The notes under the pieces were generated by a model. That model had not been told where the DNA came from, did not search any database, and worked only from the letters and a program-made list of their open reading frames with translations. DNA of 64,000 bases from Rhodobacter sp. SGA-6-6. Its GTDB lineage: Bacteria > Pseudomonadota > Alphaproteobacteria > Rhodobacterales > Rhodobacteraceae. Positions within the stretch are counted from its first letter, which is position 1; each line of letters starts with the position of its first letter. Both the position numbers and the translations under genes were made by a program. The DNA lies in NCBI RefSeq assembly GCF_011043545.1, contig NZ_JAAKGP010000001.1, forward strand, positions 62,001-126,000. Reading direction: 5' to 3'. Shown in pieces: positions 27,923-36,601 of this stretch.

Positions 27923-28501
27923 TCAGATCGACCGCAGCAGGATGGTGTTCGACCGCACCGCCGTCGAGATCGCCACGAAGCCCGCGGCCTCGGCCGAGGT
28001 CTCGGAGGACCGCAGCAGGATCGTCCCGGTCTCCTCGATCACGCCGATCGCCGCATCCGTCGCCACCTCCATGCGCGAGGTCTCCACCGCCCGGATCGGC
28101 CGCGGCGTGGCATGGCCGGAGTCCCGCGCCACCCCCGCAGGCAGCGAGGAGGAGCGGTTGTCGGTCACGATCTTCGCCAGCTTGCGCGAGCCGTCCTTCA
28201 GCGCCGCCTTCGCCGGGGCGTATTCCGGGGTCGAGGGCAGGGCATCGGCCGCCGAATCCATCTCGGCCGCAAGGCAGTCGATCACATATTCCTTGCGCTT
28301 CAGCCGGCTGCAGAAGTCGCGCGCAAGGTTGATCTCCTCCACCGCCTGCGCCACCGCCGAGGGTTCGGCCTCGGCCAAAGGCGGCACGAAGACCGGGCCG
28401 ACATCCACCGCATCCTTGCCCGCCAGCGCCGGCACGCCCGAGACCGGAACCAGCGCGAAGGCCAGCGCGCCGCTCAGGGCCATCCATTCCGCCTTCCGCA
28501 T
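27923..28501 (-). CDS. Secreted protein of unknown function
   Basis: 192 residues. Signal peptide at 1-28 (cleavage near ALAG). The mature part is helical with two cysteines in FCSRLKRKEYVIDC, likely a disulfide, and a C-terminal TILLRS motif that occurs twice (about 160 and 187). I recognise no family. Start overlaps the stop of the beta-barrel gene by one base (TGATG), so the pair is co-translated. Confidence 0.75.
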   Translation of the reverse strand: MRKAEWMALSGALAFALVPVSGVPALAGKDAVDVGPVFVPPLAEAEPSAVAQAVEEINLARDFCSRLKRKEYVIDCLAAEMDSAADALPSTPEYAPAKAALKDGSRKLAKIVTDNRSSSLPAGVARDSGHATPRPIRAVETSRMEVATDAAIGVIEETGTILLRSSETSAEAAGFVAISTAVRSNTILLRSI

Positions 28502-29268
28502 CAGAACTTCCCTCCGAACAGCCTGTCGGTCGTCAGCGTCACCTGCAGGGTGAAGCGCCTTGCGTCGTTCTGGTCGAAGGCATCCTCGACCGAGGCGGTG
28601 AACTGCATGTCCGGCAGCGCCGCCAGCCGGAAGCCGGTGCCCAGCGTCACGTCCTCGCCGGTCCAGGCCGCCGACAGCGCCCAGTTGTCGTTCATCGCCA
28701 TGCCGGCGCCGAAATAGACGCCCGGGTCGCTGTCGTTGTTGCGGATGTTGGTGCCGGCGCCCAGCGTCAGCATCAGCCGCCGGTCCACCCCGCCGATGGC
28801 CGCGGTGGGAAAGGCGGTCAGCGTCAGGTCGAAGCTTTCGTCCGGGGACTCGGCCACGCCCCAACCGGCGATGTGATCGGCGGTCACGCCCAGATACATC
28901 GGCGTGCCGCCGCCCTGCAGCCGGGTCGCCGCCTTCAGCGTCAGGTAGCCCGCATCGCCGAAATCGTCCTTCAGCGAGGTGATGTTGGCCGTCACCTGGA
29001 AGCCCAGGCCCTGGTCCGCATTGCCGAAGCCCATGCCGAGGGCGATGGAGCCGTCCCTCTTGTCCCAGAACCCGCCGGAGGTTGCATAGCCGGTGCCGAT
29101 GTCGCGCCGCGACGACAGGCTGACCGAGACGAAGGCCAGCCCGCCGGGCGCCACGGTGCCCGCCCGGATGCCTGCGATGGTGACGTAGTTGGCGTCCTCG
29201 GCCCCGGCGCTGCCCGCCATCAGCGCGGCAAGGACGACGGAAGTGGAAAACCGCGCAATCCCCTGCAT
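28501..29268 (-). CDS. Predicted outer-membrane beta-barrel protein
   Basis: 255 residues. Signal peptide 1-23 (AGA cleavage), then many alternating amphipathic strands with G/A/T-rich turns and a final aromatic residue (C-terminal Phe, GGKF), which is the usual outer-membrane insertion signature. Conserved family not recognised. Sits 81 nt downstream of the orthocaspase gene and is coupled to the small secreted protein; all three are likely exported. Confidence 0.75.
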   Translation of the reverse strand: MQGIARFSTSVVLAALMAGSAGAEDANYVTIAGIRAGTVAPGGLAFVSVSLSSRRDIGTGYATSGGFWDKRDGSIALGMGFGNADQGLGFQVTANITSLKDDFGDAGYLTLKAATRLQGGGTPMYLGVTADHIAGWGVAESPDESFDLTLTAFPTAAIGGVDRRLMLTLGAGTNIRNNDSDPGVYFGAGMAMNDNWALSAAWTGEDVTLGTGFRLAALPDMQFTASVEDAFDQNDARRFTLQVTLTTDRLFGGKF

Positions 29269-29349
29269 GAAAACTCCTTAACGTTACGTCAGGCCCTTGC
29301 AGCGTGAACCGACTTCCCACAACTGTCGAGCGATTTCATTTTCCCCAAC

Positions 29350-30846
29350 TCAGGTTTCTTCGATGCCGAAGGCCTTGCGCATCGCCGCGGCGGTTCCGGG
29401 GCCGATGGCGCCGTCTTCTTCGCCATCGTAGAAGCCGTTCTGGCGCAAGGCGCGCTGCAGGGCGCGGCGGGTCGCCGGCTCGAACTGCTCTTCCATCTTC
29501 GGGATCATCGCCAGCACCGCCGCATTGCCCGACCGCAGCGCCTGGTAAAGCAGCACCGCCGCATCCTCGGGGCCGCGGCCGGGCACCGCGCCGTCGTCGA
29601 TCAGCGCCGCCAGGTTGTATTGCGATTCCGGGTCGCGCTCGGCGGCGGCGAGGGTGAAGTAATGGATGCCCTTCACCGGATCGGCGGGCAGGCCGTAGAG
29701 CCCCTGGTAATGGATGAAGCCCAGTTCGTTCAGCGCATTGCCGTAGCCCTGGTCGGCCGAGGCCTGGTAAAGCGCCAGCGCGCGCGCCGGATCGGCCGGG
29801 CCGCCGATGCCCTTCTCCACCAGCCGGGCCAGCTCGAACTGCGCCTCGGGAGAGCCCGCTTCCGCCGCGCGCTCGAAATACCCGCGCGCCTCGGCGGCAT
29901 CGAACTTCGGGTCGTTCCGGTTCAGCCGGATGTAGCCCAACCCCAGCAGCGAGCGGGTGTCGCCGCTGTCGGCCAGCGCCAGCAGCAGGTCCTCCTGGTC
30001 CGGGGCCAGCTTCGCCCAGCCGTCCTCGCGGTCCGCCGCAAGGCTGACATCCGCCTCGCCCTCGCGCGCGCCGGCCAGGTAGAACGGCGTCCCGGGCAGC
30101 GAGCCGTAGGAGAACGGCTCCTGCAGGTTGCCGGTCGAGGCCAGCACCTCGTCGCGCACCCGGCGCAGCATCACCCCGATCTCCAGCCCCGGCACCTGCA
30201 TGTTGTCGATCAGCGCCTGGGCGAAGGGGCTGTGGCTGCCGCCCACGCCGTCCAGCGCCGCCATGCCGTGGCGGGCGGCGTAGAACACCACCGTGCCGCG
30301 GTCCGGGTCGGTCGGCGCCAGCCCCGCGGTGCCGCCGCCGCGGGTGCCGCTGTCGCCCGCATCGGCCGCGGCGTCCACGGGCGAGATGCCGCCGCCGAAG
30401 GGGTTGTCGCGGCAGCTGTCCAGAAGGATCACCCCCATCCGCCGCGCCTTGCCCACCGCCGCCTCCAGCTGCCGCAGCGAGATCGAGGCCGCCTGCACGT
30501 CCTGGTTCGAGGCCACCTTGGCATCCACCGGGATCAGGAAGTTCTCGCCCTGCACCTCCACCCCGTGGCCGGCGTAGTAGACCAGCGCCAGTTCCGCCGT
30601 CTCGGCGCGGAAGGCGAAGTCGTCCAGCGCCGCCTGCACCTCGGCCAGCGGCGCGTCGGTGACCAGCACGACCTCGAACCCCGTCTTCTCCAGCGTGTCG
30701 GCGATGCCCCTGGCGTCGTTGACGCTGTTGGCCAGCGCCGGGATGCGCGAATAGGCCCCCATGCCGATCACCAGCGCCAGCTTCTCGGCCAAGGCCTGAA
30801 AGGGAAGCGTCAGCAGGAACAGGGTCAGGACCAGAAGGCGAAGCAT
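29350..30846 (-). CDS. Secreted orthocaspase (peptidase C14) with Sel1 repeats and peptidoglycan-binding domain
   Basis: 498 residues. Signal peptide 1-20 (FQALA). Caspase p20 domain at about 22-250 with the catalytic dyad His94 (YYAGHGVE) and Cys145 (LLDSCRDNPF). Sel1-like tetratricopeptide repeats at about 285-425 (for example YFERAAEAGSPEAQFELARL), then a C-terminal peptidoglycan-binding domain (ALRQNGFYDGEEDGAIGPGT). It is thus a periplasmic cysteine protease, probably cleaving after basic residues like other orthocaspases, with cell-wall anchoring. The ATG at 30846 begins the signal peptide. Divergent from the zinc finger gene across 354 nt. Confidence 0.93.
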   Translation of the reverse strand: MLRLLVLTLFLLTLPFQALAEKLALVIGMGAYSRIPALANSVNDARGIADTLEKTGFEVVLVTDAPLAEVQAALDDFAFRAETAELALVYYAGHGVEVQGENFLIPVDAKVASNQDVQAASISLRQLEAAVGKARRMGVILLDSCRDNPFGGGISPVDAAADAGDSGTRGGGTAGLAPTDPDRGTVVFYAARHGMAALDGVGGSHSPFAQALIDNMQVPGLEIGVMLRRVRDEVLASTGNLQEPFSYGSLPGTPFYLAGAREGEADVSLAADREDGWAKLAPDQEDLLLALADSGDTRSLLGLGYIRLNRNDPKFDAAEARGYFERAAEAGSPEAQFELARLVEKGIGGPADPARALALYQASADQGYGNALNELGFIHYQGLYGLPADPVKGIHYFTLAAAERDPESQYNLAALIDDGAVPGRGPEDAAVLLYQALRSGNAAVLAMIPKMEEQFEPATRRALQRALRQNGFYDGEEDGAIGPGTAAAMRKAFGIEET

Positions 30847-31200
30847 GTCACGGATCCGGGAAACAAGCGGTTCTTGGTCAAAGCGGCAGGGGCGGCCGGG
30901 ACGGCGACCGCCGGGAATGCGGGGATGATGCCCGATCCGCGGCGGATTGCAATTCAACTCTGCCGCACCGCCTCTGGCACCGATTCGGCCCCGCCTGCCC
31001 GGCGCCCGTTGCGGCCCCTCCGGCCCCAGCCGGCGCGACAGCAGGCCGCCCGGCATCGGCCGGACCGGCGCAGCGGGCGATTTCGCCGCGATCTCATCGG
31101 TTTACGCCGCCCGTTGGCCCCCTGCGGCAGCGCTACTCTTGCCCGCCCCCGCCGCATCCGTAATATGCCGCGGGCCTAGCCCAAGCCAAGGATGCAAGCG
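30847..31200. other. Divergent intergenic region without a recognised gene
   Basis: 354 nt between the orthocaspase and zinc finger genes. It should contain both promoters. I see no repeat family member, no clear -35/-10 pair and no plausible short gene. The segment just before 31201 supplies the AAGGA ribosome-binding site of the zinc finger gene. Confidence 0.6.
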
Positions 31201-31386
31201 ATGACCCTCGACGCCCCGGAAACCCAAGTCGTCACCACCTGGAAAGTGGCCTGCGACGGCGGCGAGGGCGCGCTCGGCCATCCCCGCGTCTGGCTGACCA
31301 TCCCGGCCGACACCGGCTTCGTCGAATGCGGCTATTGCGACAAGAAATACGTGATCGACCGCGACCACGCCCACGACGACCACTAG
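31201..31386 (+). CDS. Zinc-finger protein, NDUFS6/zf-CHCC family
   Basis: 61 residues. The CHCC pattern is complete: Cys (VACDGG), His ([10 protein letters not shown]) and CGYC. This matches the bacterial homologue of complex I accessory subunit NDUFS6 (PF10276), common in alphaproteobacteria and thought to help assemble or stabilise complex I. AAGGA precedes the ATG at 31201; an earlier Met at 31192 has a poorer site. Confidence 0.92.
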   Translation: MTLDAPETQVVTTWKVACDGGEGALGHPRVWLTIPADTGFVECGYCDKKYVIDRDHAHDDH

Positions 31387-31424
31387 GCAGACCGGTGTTT
31401 GGCGATGCCGCGCCCGTCCCGACT

Positions 31425-31636
31425 GGCGAAGGCCATCGCCTTCGCCACGGCGCACCATGGCAACCGGGACCGGCCGGACCTCAATGGCGCGGCCAGCGCC
31501 CGCCCGCCCCTCGGCGGGCGCTTCTCGCCCGCCCGGGCAGGCGCTGGCCTATCGGGTCTCGTGCCACCGCAGTATCCGGGTGATCCGCCGCGCACGGGCG
31601 GGGGCGAGGCAGTGCCTCGCCTTCTCCCGCCCGGCC
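31425..31636 (-). repeat. Four-stem intergenic repeat, copy 5 (partly decayed)
   Basis: Reverse orientation between two co-directional genes; stem IV begins 38 nt after the zinc finger stop. Stem III has two mismatches, unlike the other copies. The far end is only 24 nt from the DUF2459 start codon, so that gene is likely read through the repeat or has its promoter inside it. Confidence 0.88.
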
Positions 31637-31660
31637 AAGCCGCGGAATTTCCGGTGCTGA

Positions 31661-32377
31661 ATGCCGCTCCGCGTTAAGGCCGCCTTGCGGCTTCTCCTCC
31701 GCGCCCTCACCACGCTGGTCGCGCTGCCGGTGCTGTTCTTCCTTGCGGGCTTCGCCGGCGCCCTGCTGCCCGGCGGCGGCAGCTGGCAGGACGACCCGCC
31801 CGAGGTCCGCATCGGCCTGCTGCACGGCCTGATCCACTACGACTTCGTCCTGCCGCTGGACGACCGCCTGCGCGCGGACTTCGCCTTCGCCGGCGGGGCC
31901 GCGGGCGAAACCGGCTGGCTTCTGGTCGGCTGGGGGGCCGAGGGCTTCTACACCTCAACCGGCAGCTATGCCGACATCTCGCCGGCCATCGCCTGGCAGG
32001 CCGCCACCGGCGACGCCGCGGTGATCCGCATCGACCACCTGCCCCATATCCCCGAGGATTTCGAGGCGGTGACCTGGCTCGACCTCAGCCGGCGCCAGTA
32101 TGACGCCCTTGTGCAGGGCATCCTGGCCGACCTGCCCCGCGACGCGGAACGACGGCCCCTGCCCGATTCCGCTCCCGGCTTCACCGCCACCGACAGCTTC
32201 TGGCAGGCCGAGGGCCGCTTCTCGCTGCTCGATCCCTGCAACCAGTGGATCAGCCGCCGGCTGCGCGCCGCCGGGGTGCCCTTCGGCCTCTGGACCCCGA
32301 CCATCCAGGCGGTGGACCTGTCGCTGTGGCGGAACGCCCGCCCCGAGGCTGGAAGCGACCCCCTCTTCGTGCCATAG
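31661..32377 (+). CDS. DUF2459 (TIGR02117) family membrane protein
   Basis: 238 residues with an N-terminal membrane helix (about 10-36) and a periplasmic-type domain. Family marks: LLHGLIHYDFVLPL, LLVGWGAEGFYTST, CNQWISRRLRAAGVPFGLWTPT. Relatives were first noted near urease clusters but the function is unknown. The start lies just beyond repeat copy 5, and polA follows 28 nt after the stop. Confidence 0.85.
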   Translation: MPLRVKAALRLLLRALTTLVALPVLFFLAGFAGALLPGGGSWQDDPPEVRIGLLHGLIHYDFVLPLDDRLRADFAFAGGAAGETGWLLVGWGAEGFYTSTGSYADISPAIAWQAATGDAAVIRIDHLPHIPEDFEAVTWLDLSRRQYDALVQGILADLPRDAERRPLPDSAPGFTATDSFWQAEGRFSLLDPCNQWISRRLRAAGVPFGLWTPTIQAVDLSLWRNARPEAGSDPLFVP

Positions 32378-32405
32378 AAAGGCCGACACAGGGGGGAGAG
32401 ACCGC

Positions 32406-35219
32406 ATGACCTTCGGCAAGGGCCATCACCTGCATCTGATCGACGGCTCGGCCTATATCTTCCGCGCCTACCACGCGCTGCCGCCGCTGACCCGCCAGTC
32501 GGACGGGCTGCCGGTGGGGGCCGTGGCGGGCTTCTGCAACATCCTGTGGAACGAGATCTCGCGCTCGAACGGCGCTGCCGCCACGCATCTGGCGGTGGTC
32601 TTCGACCATTCGCCGAAGACCTTCCGCAACGAGATCTATCCGCAATACAAGGCCAACCGCCCGCCGCCGCCCGAGGACCTGCGGCCGCAGTTCCCGCTGA
32701 CCCGCGACGCCACCCGCGCCTTCAACGTCGCCTGCCTGGAGCTGGAGGGCTACGAGGCCGACGACATCATCGCCACCCTCGCCCGCCGGGCGGCCGAGGC
32801 CGGGGGCAGCTGCACCATCATCTCCTCGGACAAGGACCTGATGCAGCTGGTCCGCCCCGGGATCGACATGTTCGACCCGATGAAGAACCGCAGCATCGGC
32901 CCCGACGAGGTGCTGGAGAAGTTCGGCGTCCCGCCCGAACGGGTGATCGATGTGCAGGCGCTGGCCGGCGACAGCACCGACAACGTGCCCGGCGCGCCGG
33001 GGATCGGGCTGAAGACCGCGGCGCTGCTGATCCAGGAATACGGCGACCTGGACGGGCTGCTGGCCCGGACGGGAGAGATCAAGCAACCCAAGCGGCGCGA
33101 GGCGCTGGAGGCCAATGCCGAGCTGATCCGCATCTCGCGGCAGCTGGTGTCGCTGGAGGACGACGCGCCGGTGTCCGAGACGCTGGACGAACTGGAGATC
33201 ACCCCGCCCGATCCCGAGAAGCTGCTGAAGTTCCTGACCGAGATGGAGTTCCGCTCGATCACCCGCCGGGTGGCGGAGCGGCTGAAAGTGGCGGTGCCGG
33301 CCATCACCACCGCCACGCCGCCCGACGATACGCCGGTGCAGGAAGAGCCGCCGAAGCCTTTCGACCATTCCGCCTATGTCGCCATCCGCGACCGCGCCAC
33401 GCTGGACCAGTGGATCGCCCGCATCCGCGAGGCCGGTCATGTCGCCGTGGACACCGAGACCACCAGCCTGGACGAGATGCGGGCCGAACTGGTCGGCATC
33501 TCGCTTTGCGTCGAGGCGGGGGATGCGGCCTACATCCCTCTGGGCCACCGGCAGGGCGGCGGCGACCTGTTCGGATCGAACGCGCCGGTCGAGGGGCAGC
33601 TGGACCTGGACGAGGTGCTGGCGGCGCTGAAGCCGGTGCTGGAGGACCCGGCGATCCTGAAGATCGGCCAGAACATGAAATACGACTGGAAGATCTTCGC
33701 CCGCCACGGCATCCGCACCGCCCCCATCGACGACACCATGCTGATGAGCTACGCGATGCAGGCCGGGCTGAACCTGCACGGGATGGACGTGCTGGCGGAA
33801 AAATACCTCGGCCACCAGTGCATCCCGATCAAGTCGCTGATCGGCAGCGGCAAGGCGCAGGTCACCTTCGACCGGGTCGCCATCGAGGATGCGGTGAAAT
33901 ACGCGGCCGAGGATGCCGACGTGACCTTCCGCCTGTGGGACCTGTTCAAGCCGCAGCTGCACCGCGCGCGGGTGACCACCGTCTACGAGATGCTGGAACG
34001 GCCGCTGGTGCCGGTGCTGGCCGAGATGGAGATGGCCGGCGTCCAGGTGGACCGCGACACGCTTGCGCGGATGTCGAACGCCTTTGCCCAGACCCTGGCG
34101 CGGCTGGAGGACGAAATCCAGGACATCGCCGGCGAGAAGTTCAACGTCGGCTCGCCCAAGCAGCTGGGCGAGGTGCTGTTCGACCGGATGCAGGTGCCGG
34201 GCGGCGAGAAGGGCAAGACCGGGGCCTACGGCACCGGGGCCGACGTGCTGGAGGACATCACCACGCTGGAGGACAGCCACCCGCAGGGCGCCCGGCTGGC
34301 CGCGCGGGTGCTGGACTGGCGGCAGATCGCCAAGCTGAAATCCACCTATACCGACACCCTGCAGGAGGCGATCAACCCCGATACCGGCCGGGTCCACACC
34401 TCCTATTCCATCGCCGGGGCCAACACCGGGCGGCTGGCCTCGACCGACCCGAACCTGCAGAACATCCCGGTGCGGACCGAGGAAGGGCGGCGGATCCGCG
34501 AGGCCTTCATCGCCCCGCCGGGCAAGGTTCTGGTCTCGCTCGACTACAGCCAGATCGAGCTGCGCATCCTGGCCCATATCGCCGACATTCCGGCGCTGCA
34601 GCAGGCGTTCCGCGACGGCATCGACATCCATGCGATGACGGCCTCCGAGATGTTCAACGTGCCCTTGGACCAGATGACGCCCGAGATCCGCCGCAAGGCC
34701 AAGGCGATCAACTTCGGGGTGATCTACGGCATCTCGGGCTTCGGCCTCGCCCGCAACCTCCGCATCCCGCGGGCCGAGGCGCAGGGCTTCATCGACCGCT
34801 ATTTCGAGCGGTTTCCGGGCATCAAGGAATACATGTCCGAAACCATTAAGTTCGCGCAGGAGAACGGCCATGTGCAGACCCTGTTCGGCAGGAAAATCCA
34901 CACGCCCGAGATCAACGCCAAGGGGCCCGGGGCGGGGTTCGCCCGCCGCGCCGCGATCAACGCGCCGATCCAGGGCACCGCGGCCGACGTGATCCGCCGC
35001 GCCATGGTGCGGATGCCCGAGGCCACCCGCGACCTGCCGGCGAAGATGCTGCTGCAGGTCCACGACGAACTGCTGTTCGAGGTGGAGGAGGCCGCCGCGC
35101 CCGATCTGATCCGCATCGCCCGCGGGGTGATGGAGGGGGCGAACCTGCCCGCGGTGGAACTGAAGGTGCCGCTGACGGTGGACGCCGGCCAGGGCCGCAA
35201 CTGGGCCGAGGCGCATTGA
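32406..35219 (+). CDS. polA: DNA polymerase I
   Basis: 937 residues. Three domains: 5'-3' exonuclease (HLIDGSAYIFRAYHALP, GYEADDIIATLA, AGDSTDNVPGAPGIG), an intact-looking 3'-5' exonuclease (VAVDTETTSLDEM with the Asp/Glu pair, NMKYDWKIF) and the family A polymerase (LDYSQIELRILAH, RRKAKAINFGVIYG, VHDELLFEVE). It fills gaps in repair and removes Okazaki primers. GGGGAGAGA precedes the ATG at 32406. Stop is 1 nt from the next start. Confidence 0.98.
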   Translation: MTFGKGHHLHLIDGSAYIFRAYHALPPLTRQSDGLPVGAVAGFCNILWNEISRSNGAAATHLAVVFDHSPKTFRNEIYPQYKANRPPPPEDLRPQFPLTRDATRAFNVACLELEGYEADDIIATLARRAAEAGGSCTIISSDKDLMQLVRPGIDMFDPMKNRSIGPDEVLEKFGVPPERVIDVQALAGDSTDNVPGAPGIGLKTAALLIQEYGDLDGLLARTGEIKQPKRREALEANAELIRISRQLVSLEDDAPVSETLDELEITPPDPEKLLKFLTEMEFRSITRRVAERLKVAVPAITTATPPDDTPVQEEPPKPFDHSAYVAIRDRATLDQWIARIREAGHVAVDTETTSLDEMRAELVGISLCVEAGDAAYIPLGHRQGGGDLFGSNAPVEGQLDLDEVLAALKPVLEDPAILKIGQNMKYDWKIFARHGIRTAPIDDTMLMSYAMQAGLNLHGMDVLAEKYLGHQCIPIKSLIGSGKAQVTFDRVAIEDAVKYAAEDADVTFRLWDLFKPQLHRARVTTVYEMLERPLVPVLAEMEMAGVQVDRDTLARMSNAFAQTLARLEDEIQDIAGEKFNVGSPKQLGEVLFDRMQVPGGEKGKTGAYGTGADVLEDITTLEDSHPQGARLAARVLDWRQIAKLKSTYTDTLQEAINPDTGRVHTSYSIAGANTGRLASTDPNLQNIPVRTEEGRRIREAFIAPPGKVLVSLDYSQIELRILAHIADIPALQQAFRDGIDIHAMTASEMFNVPLDQMTPEIRRKAKAINFGVIYGISGFGLARNLRIPRAEAQGFIDRYFERFPGIKEYMSETIKFAQENGHVQTLFGRKIHTPEINAKGPGAGFARRAAINAPIQGTAADVIRRAMVRMPEATRDLPAKMLLQVHDELLFEVEEAAAPDLIRIARGVMEGANLPAVELKVPLTVDAGQGRNWAEAH

Positions 35220-35220
35220 C

Positions 35221-35580
35221 ATGATCCGCGACTGGGCAGAACTGAAGGCCTTCGCCCTGTCGCTGGGCCTGCCGCGGGTCACGCTGGAGCATCCCTGGGG
35301 CAACGAGGCGCTGAAGGCCCACGGCCGGATGTGGTGCTGGTGGAGCCCCTTCGAGGACGCCGCCGTCTTCCGCGCCGGCCGCGACGAGCGCGAGATGCTG
35401 ATGGAGGCGGACCCGGAGACCTTCTTCCTGCATCCGCACTACCGCAACCACGACCTAATGCTGGTCCGCGCCGGCCGGATCGACCCGGACTGGGCCCGGC
35501 CCCGGCTCATCCGCGACTGGCGGGCGGCGGCGCCGAAGCGCTGGCTGAAGGAGTGGGACGCGGAAAACCCCGCGACCTAG
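35221..35580 (+). CDS. MmcQ/YjbR family protein
   Basis: 119 residues with the MmcQ/YjbR double-wing fold pattern: LPRVTLEHPWGNEALKAHGRM near the N-terminus and HPHYRNHDLMLVRAGRID later. Family members are small, sometimes annotated as DNA-binding; the role is not established. One base separates it from polA, so it is co-transcribed. Repeat copy 6 begins 28 nt after the stop. Confidence 0.88.
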   Translation: MIRDWAELKAFALSLGLPRVTLEHPWGNEALKAHGRMWCWWSPFEDAAVFRAGRDEREMLMEADPETFFLHPHYRNHDLMLVRAGRIDPDWARPRLIRDWRAAAPKRWLKEWDAENPAT

Positions 35581-35608
35581 GTGGGTCGACATCCGTTCCG
35601 GCCCGTCT

Positions 35609-35812
35609 GGCGAAGGCGCGTGCCTTCGCCACGGCGCAACGGTTCCGCTTGACCGGCCGGGACCATCAGTCCCGGCCAGCGCCCGACCCGGCGGGCGCTT
35701 CTCGCCCGCCGGGTCGGGCGCTGGCCTTCCGTGGTCTCGGGCTGACAGGTCTACAGGGTGAACCCATCCGCACGGGCGGGGGCGAGGCAATGCCTCGCCT
35801 TCTCCCGCCCGG
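35609..35812 (-). repeat. Four-stem intergenic repeat, copy 6
   Basis: Reverse orientation between convergent genes. Stem III is CCGGGAC/GTCCCGG. Its outer end runs directly into the first codons of a truncated gene (35751-35855), so this copy sits at a disrupted locus. Confidence 0.9.
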
Positions 35813-35855
35813 ACAGGCCGCGGGCCTGGCCGGTGGGGATGGCGGTGAAACGCAT
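35751..35855 (-). pseudogene. 5' remnant of a gene cut by repeat copy 6 (possibly DUF1203)
   Basis: An AAGGAGAG ribosome-binding site is followed by an ATG at 35855 and 14 codons reading MRFTAIPTGQARGL, which resembles the start of DUF1203 proteins as I remember them. The frame then enters repeat copy 6 and stops after 34 codons. No remainder of such a gene exists on the other side of the repeat, where the MmcQ-like gene ends 28 nt away. So the body has been lost, probably with or after insertion of the repeat. Confidence 0.5.
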
Positions 35856-35935
35856 CGGGCTCTCCTTCCGGGACCGGGGCCGGAAGATGGCCGGGCCGGG
35901 GCGCGGCGGCGACCCGGATGTTGCGGCTTCGGCGC

Positions 35936-36226
35936 TCAGCCGTCCATGTCGACGATGCGGAAGGCATGGACCTCGGCCCGCATCAGCCCCTCGGCCACCG
36001 CCGGGTCGGCTTCGGCCACCGCGCGGGCCTCGGCCTCATCCGCCGCCTCGACCACCGCCAGCCCGAAATCGCCGTTCTCGGCCCGGCCGACGAAGCGCAG
36101 CCTGCCCGCCGCATGGAGCCCTTGCAGATAGCCGAAGTGCCGGCCCATCACCGCCATCTCCGCCTCGGTGACCGTCGCCGCGAAATCGGCGCGCGGCGGC
36201 AGGATGCGGTAGAGGAAGGTCGGCAT
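35936..36226 (-). CDS. YciI-like protein
   Basis: 96 residues of the YciI (PF03795) ferredoxin-like fold: FLYRILPPR, the conserved His in MGRHFGYLQGLHAAGRL, FVGRAENGDFGLAVVEA. Members are small cytoplasmic proteins, some acting as dehydrochlorinase-like enzymes; role unknown here. The start overlaps the HIT gene stop by one base. Confidence 0.88.
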   Translation of the reverse strand: MPTFLYRILPPRADFAATVTEAEMAVMGRHFGYLQGLHAAGRLRFVGRAENGDFGLAVVEAADEAEARAVAEADPAVAEGLMRAEVHAFRIVDMDG

Positions 36227-36597
36227 CAGGCCGGTCTCACCAGCATCGGCCCCAGCGGCCGGCCGGCGAGGATGTGCAGGTGGTAATGCGGCACCTCCTG
36301 ATGGCCGTGGGCGCCGGCGTTGGTGATGGCGCGGAAGCCGTCGCCGTTCACCCCCAGCATCTCGCAGACCCGGGCGCAGGTGCGGTGGAAATCGGCGATC
36401 TCGGCCTCGGTCGCCTCGGCGGCGAAATGCGCGAAATCGACATAAGCGCCCTTCGGGATCACCAGCACATGCACCGGCGCCTGCGGGCGGATGTCGTGGA
36501 ATGCCAGGGTGTCGGCGGTTTCCAGCACGGTCTTGTTCGGGATCTCGCCCCTCAGGATGCGGGCGAAGATGTTCGAGGTGTCATAGGTCCAGGGCAT
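36226..36597 (-). CDS. HIT family hydrolase
   Basis: 123 residues. Histidine triad HYHLHILAG near residue 105 and FARILRGEIPNKTV and DIRPQAPVHVLVIPKGAY are typical of the Hint/HIT branch, which hydrolyses AMP-linked purine nucleotides such as adenosine phosphoramidates. Four nucleotides separate it from the glycosyltransferase stop at 36602; YciI follows with a one-base overlap. The three are one operon. Confidence 0.93.
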   Translation of the reverse strand: MPWTYDTSNIFARILRGEIPNKTVLETADTLAFHDIRPQAPVHVLVIPKGAYVDFAHFAAEATEAEIADFHRTCARVCEMLGVNGDGFRAITNAGAHGHQEVPHYHLHILAGRPLGPMLVRPA

Positions 36598-36601
36598 GTT
36601 C

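Noticed and set aside
29350-31056. Longer N-terminus for the orthocaspase (568 codons)
   Set aside because: It would bury the signal peptide that begins at 30846 and adds a low-complexity Arg/Gly stretch without a ribosome-binding site.
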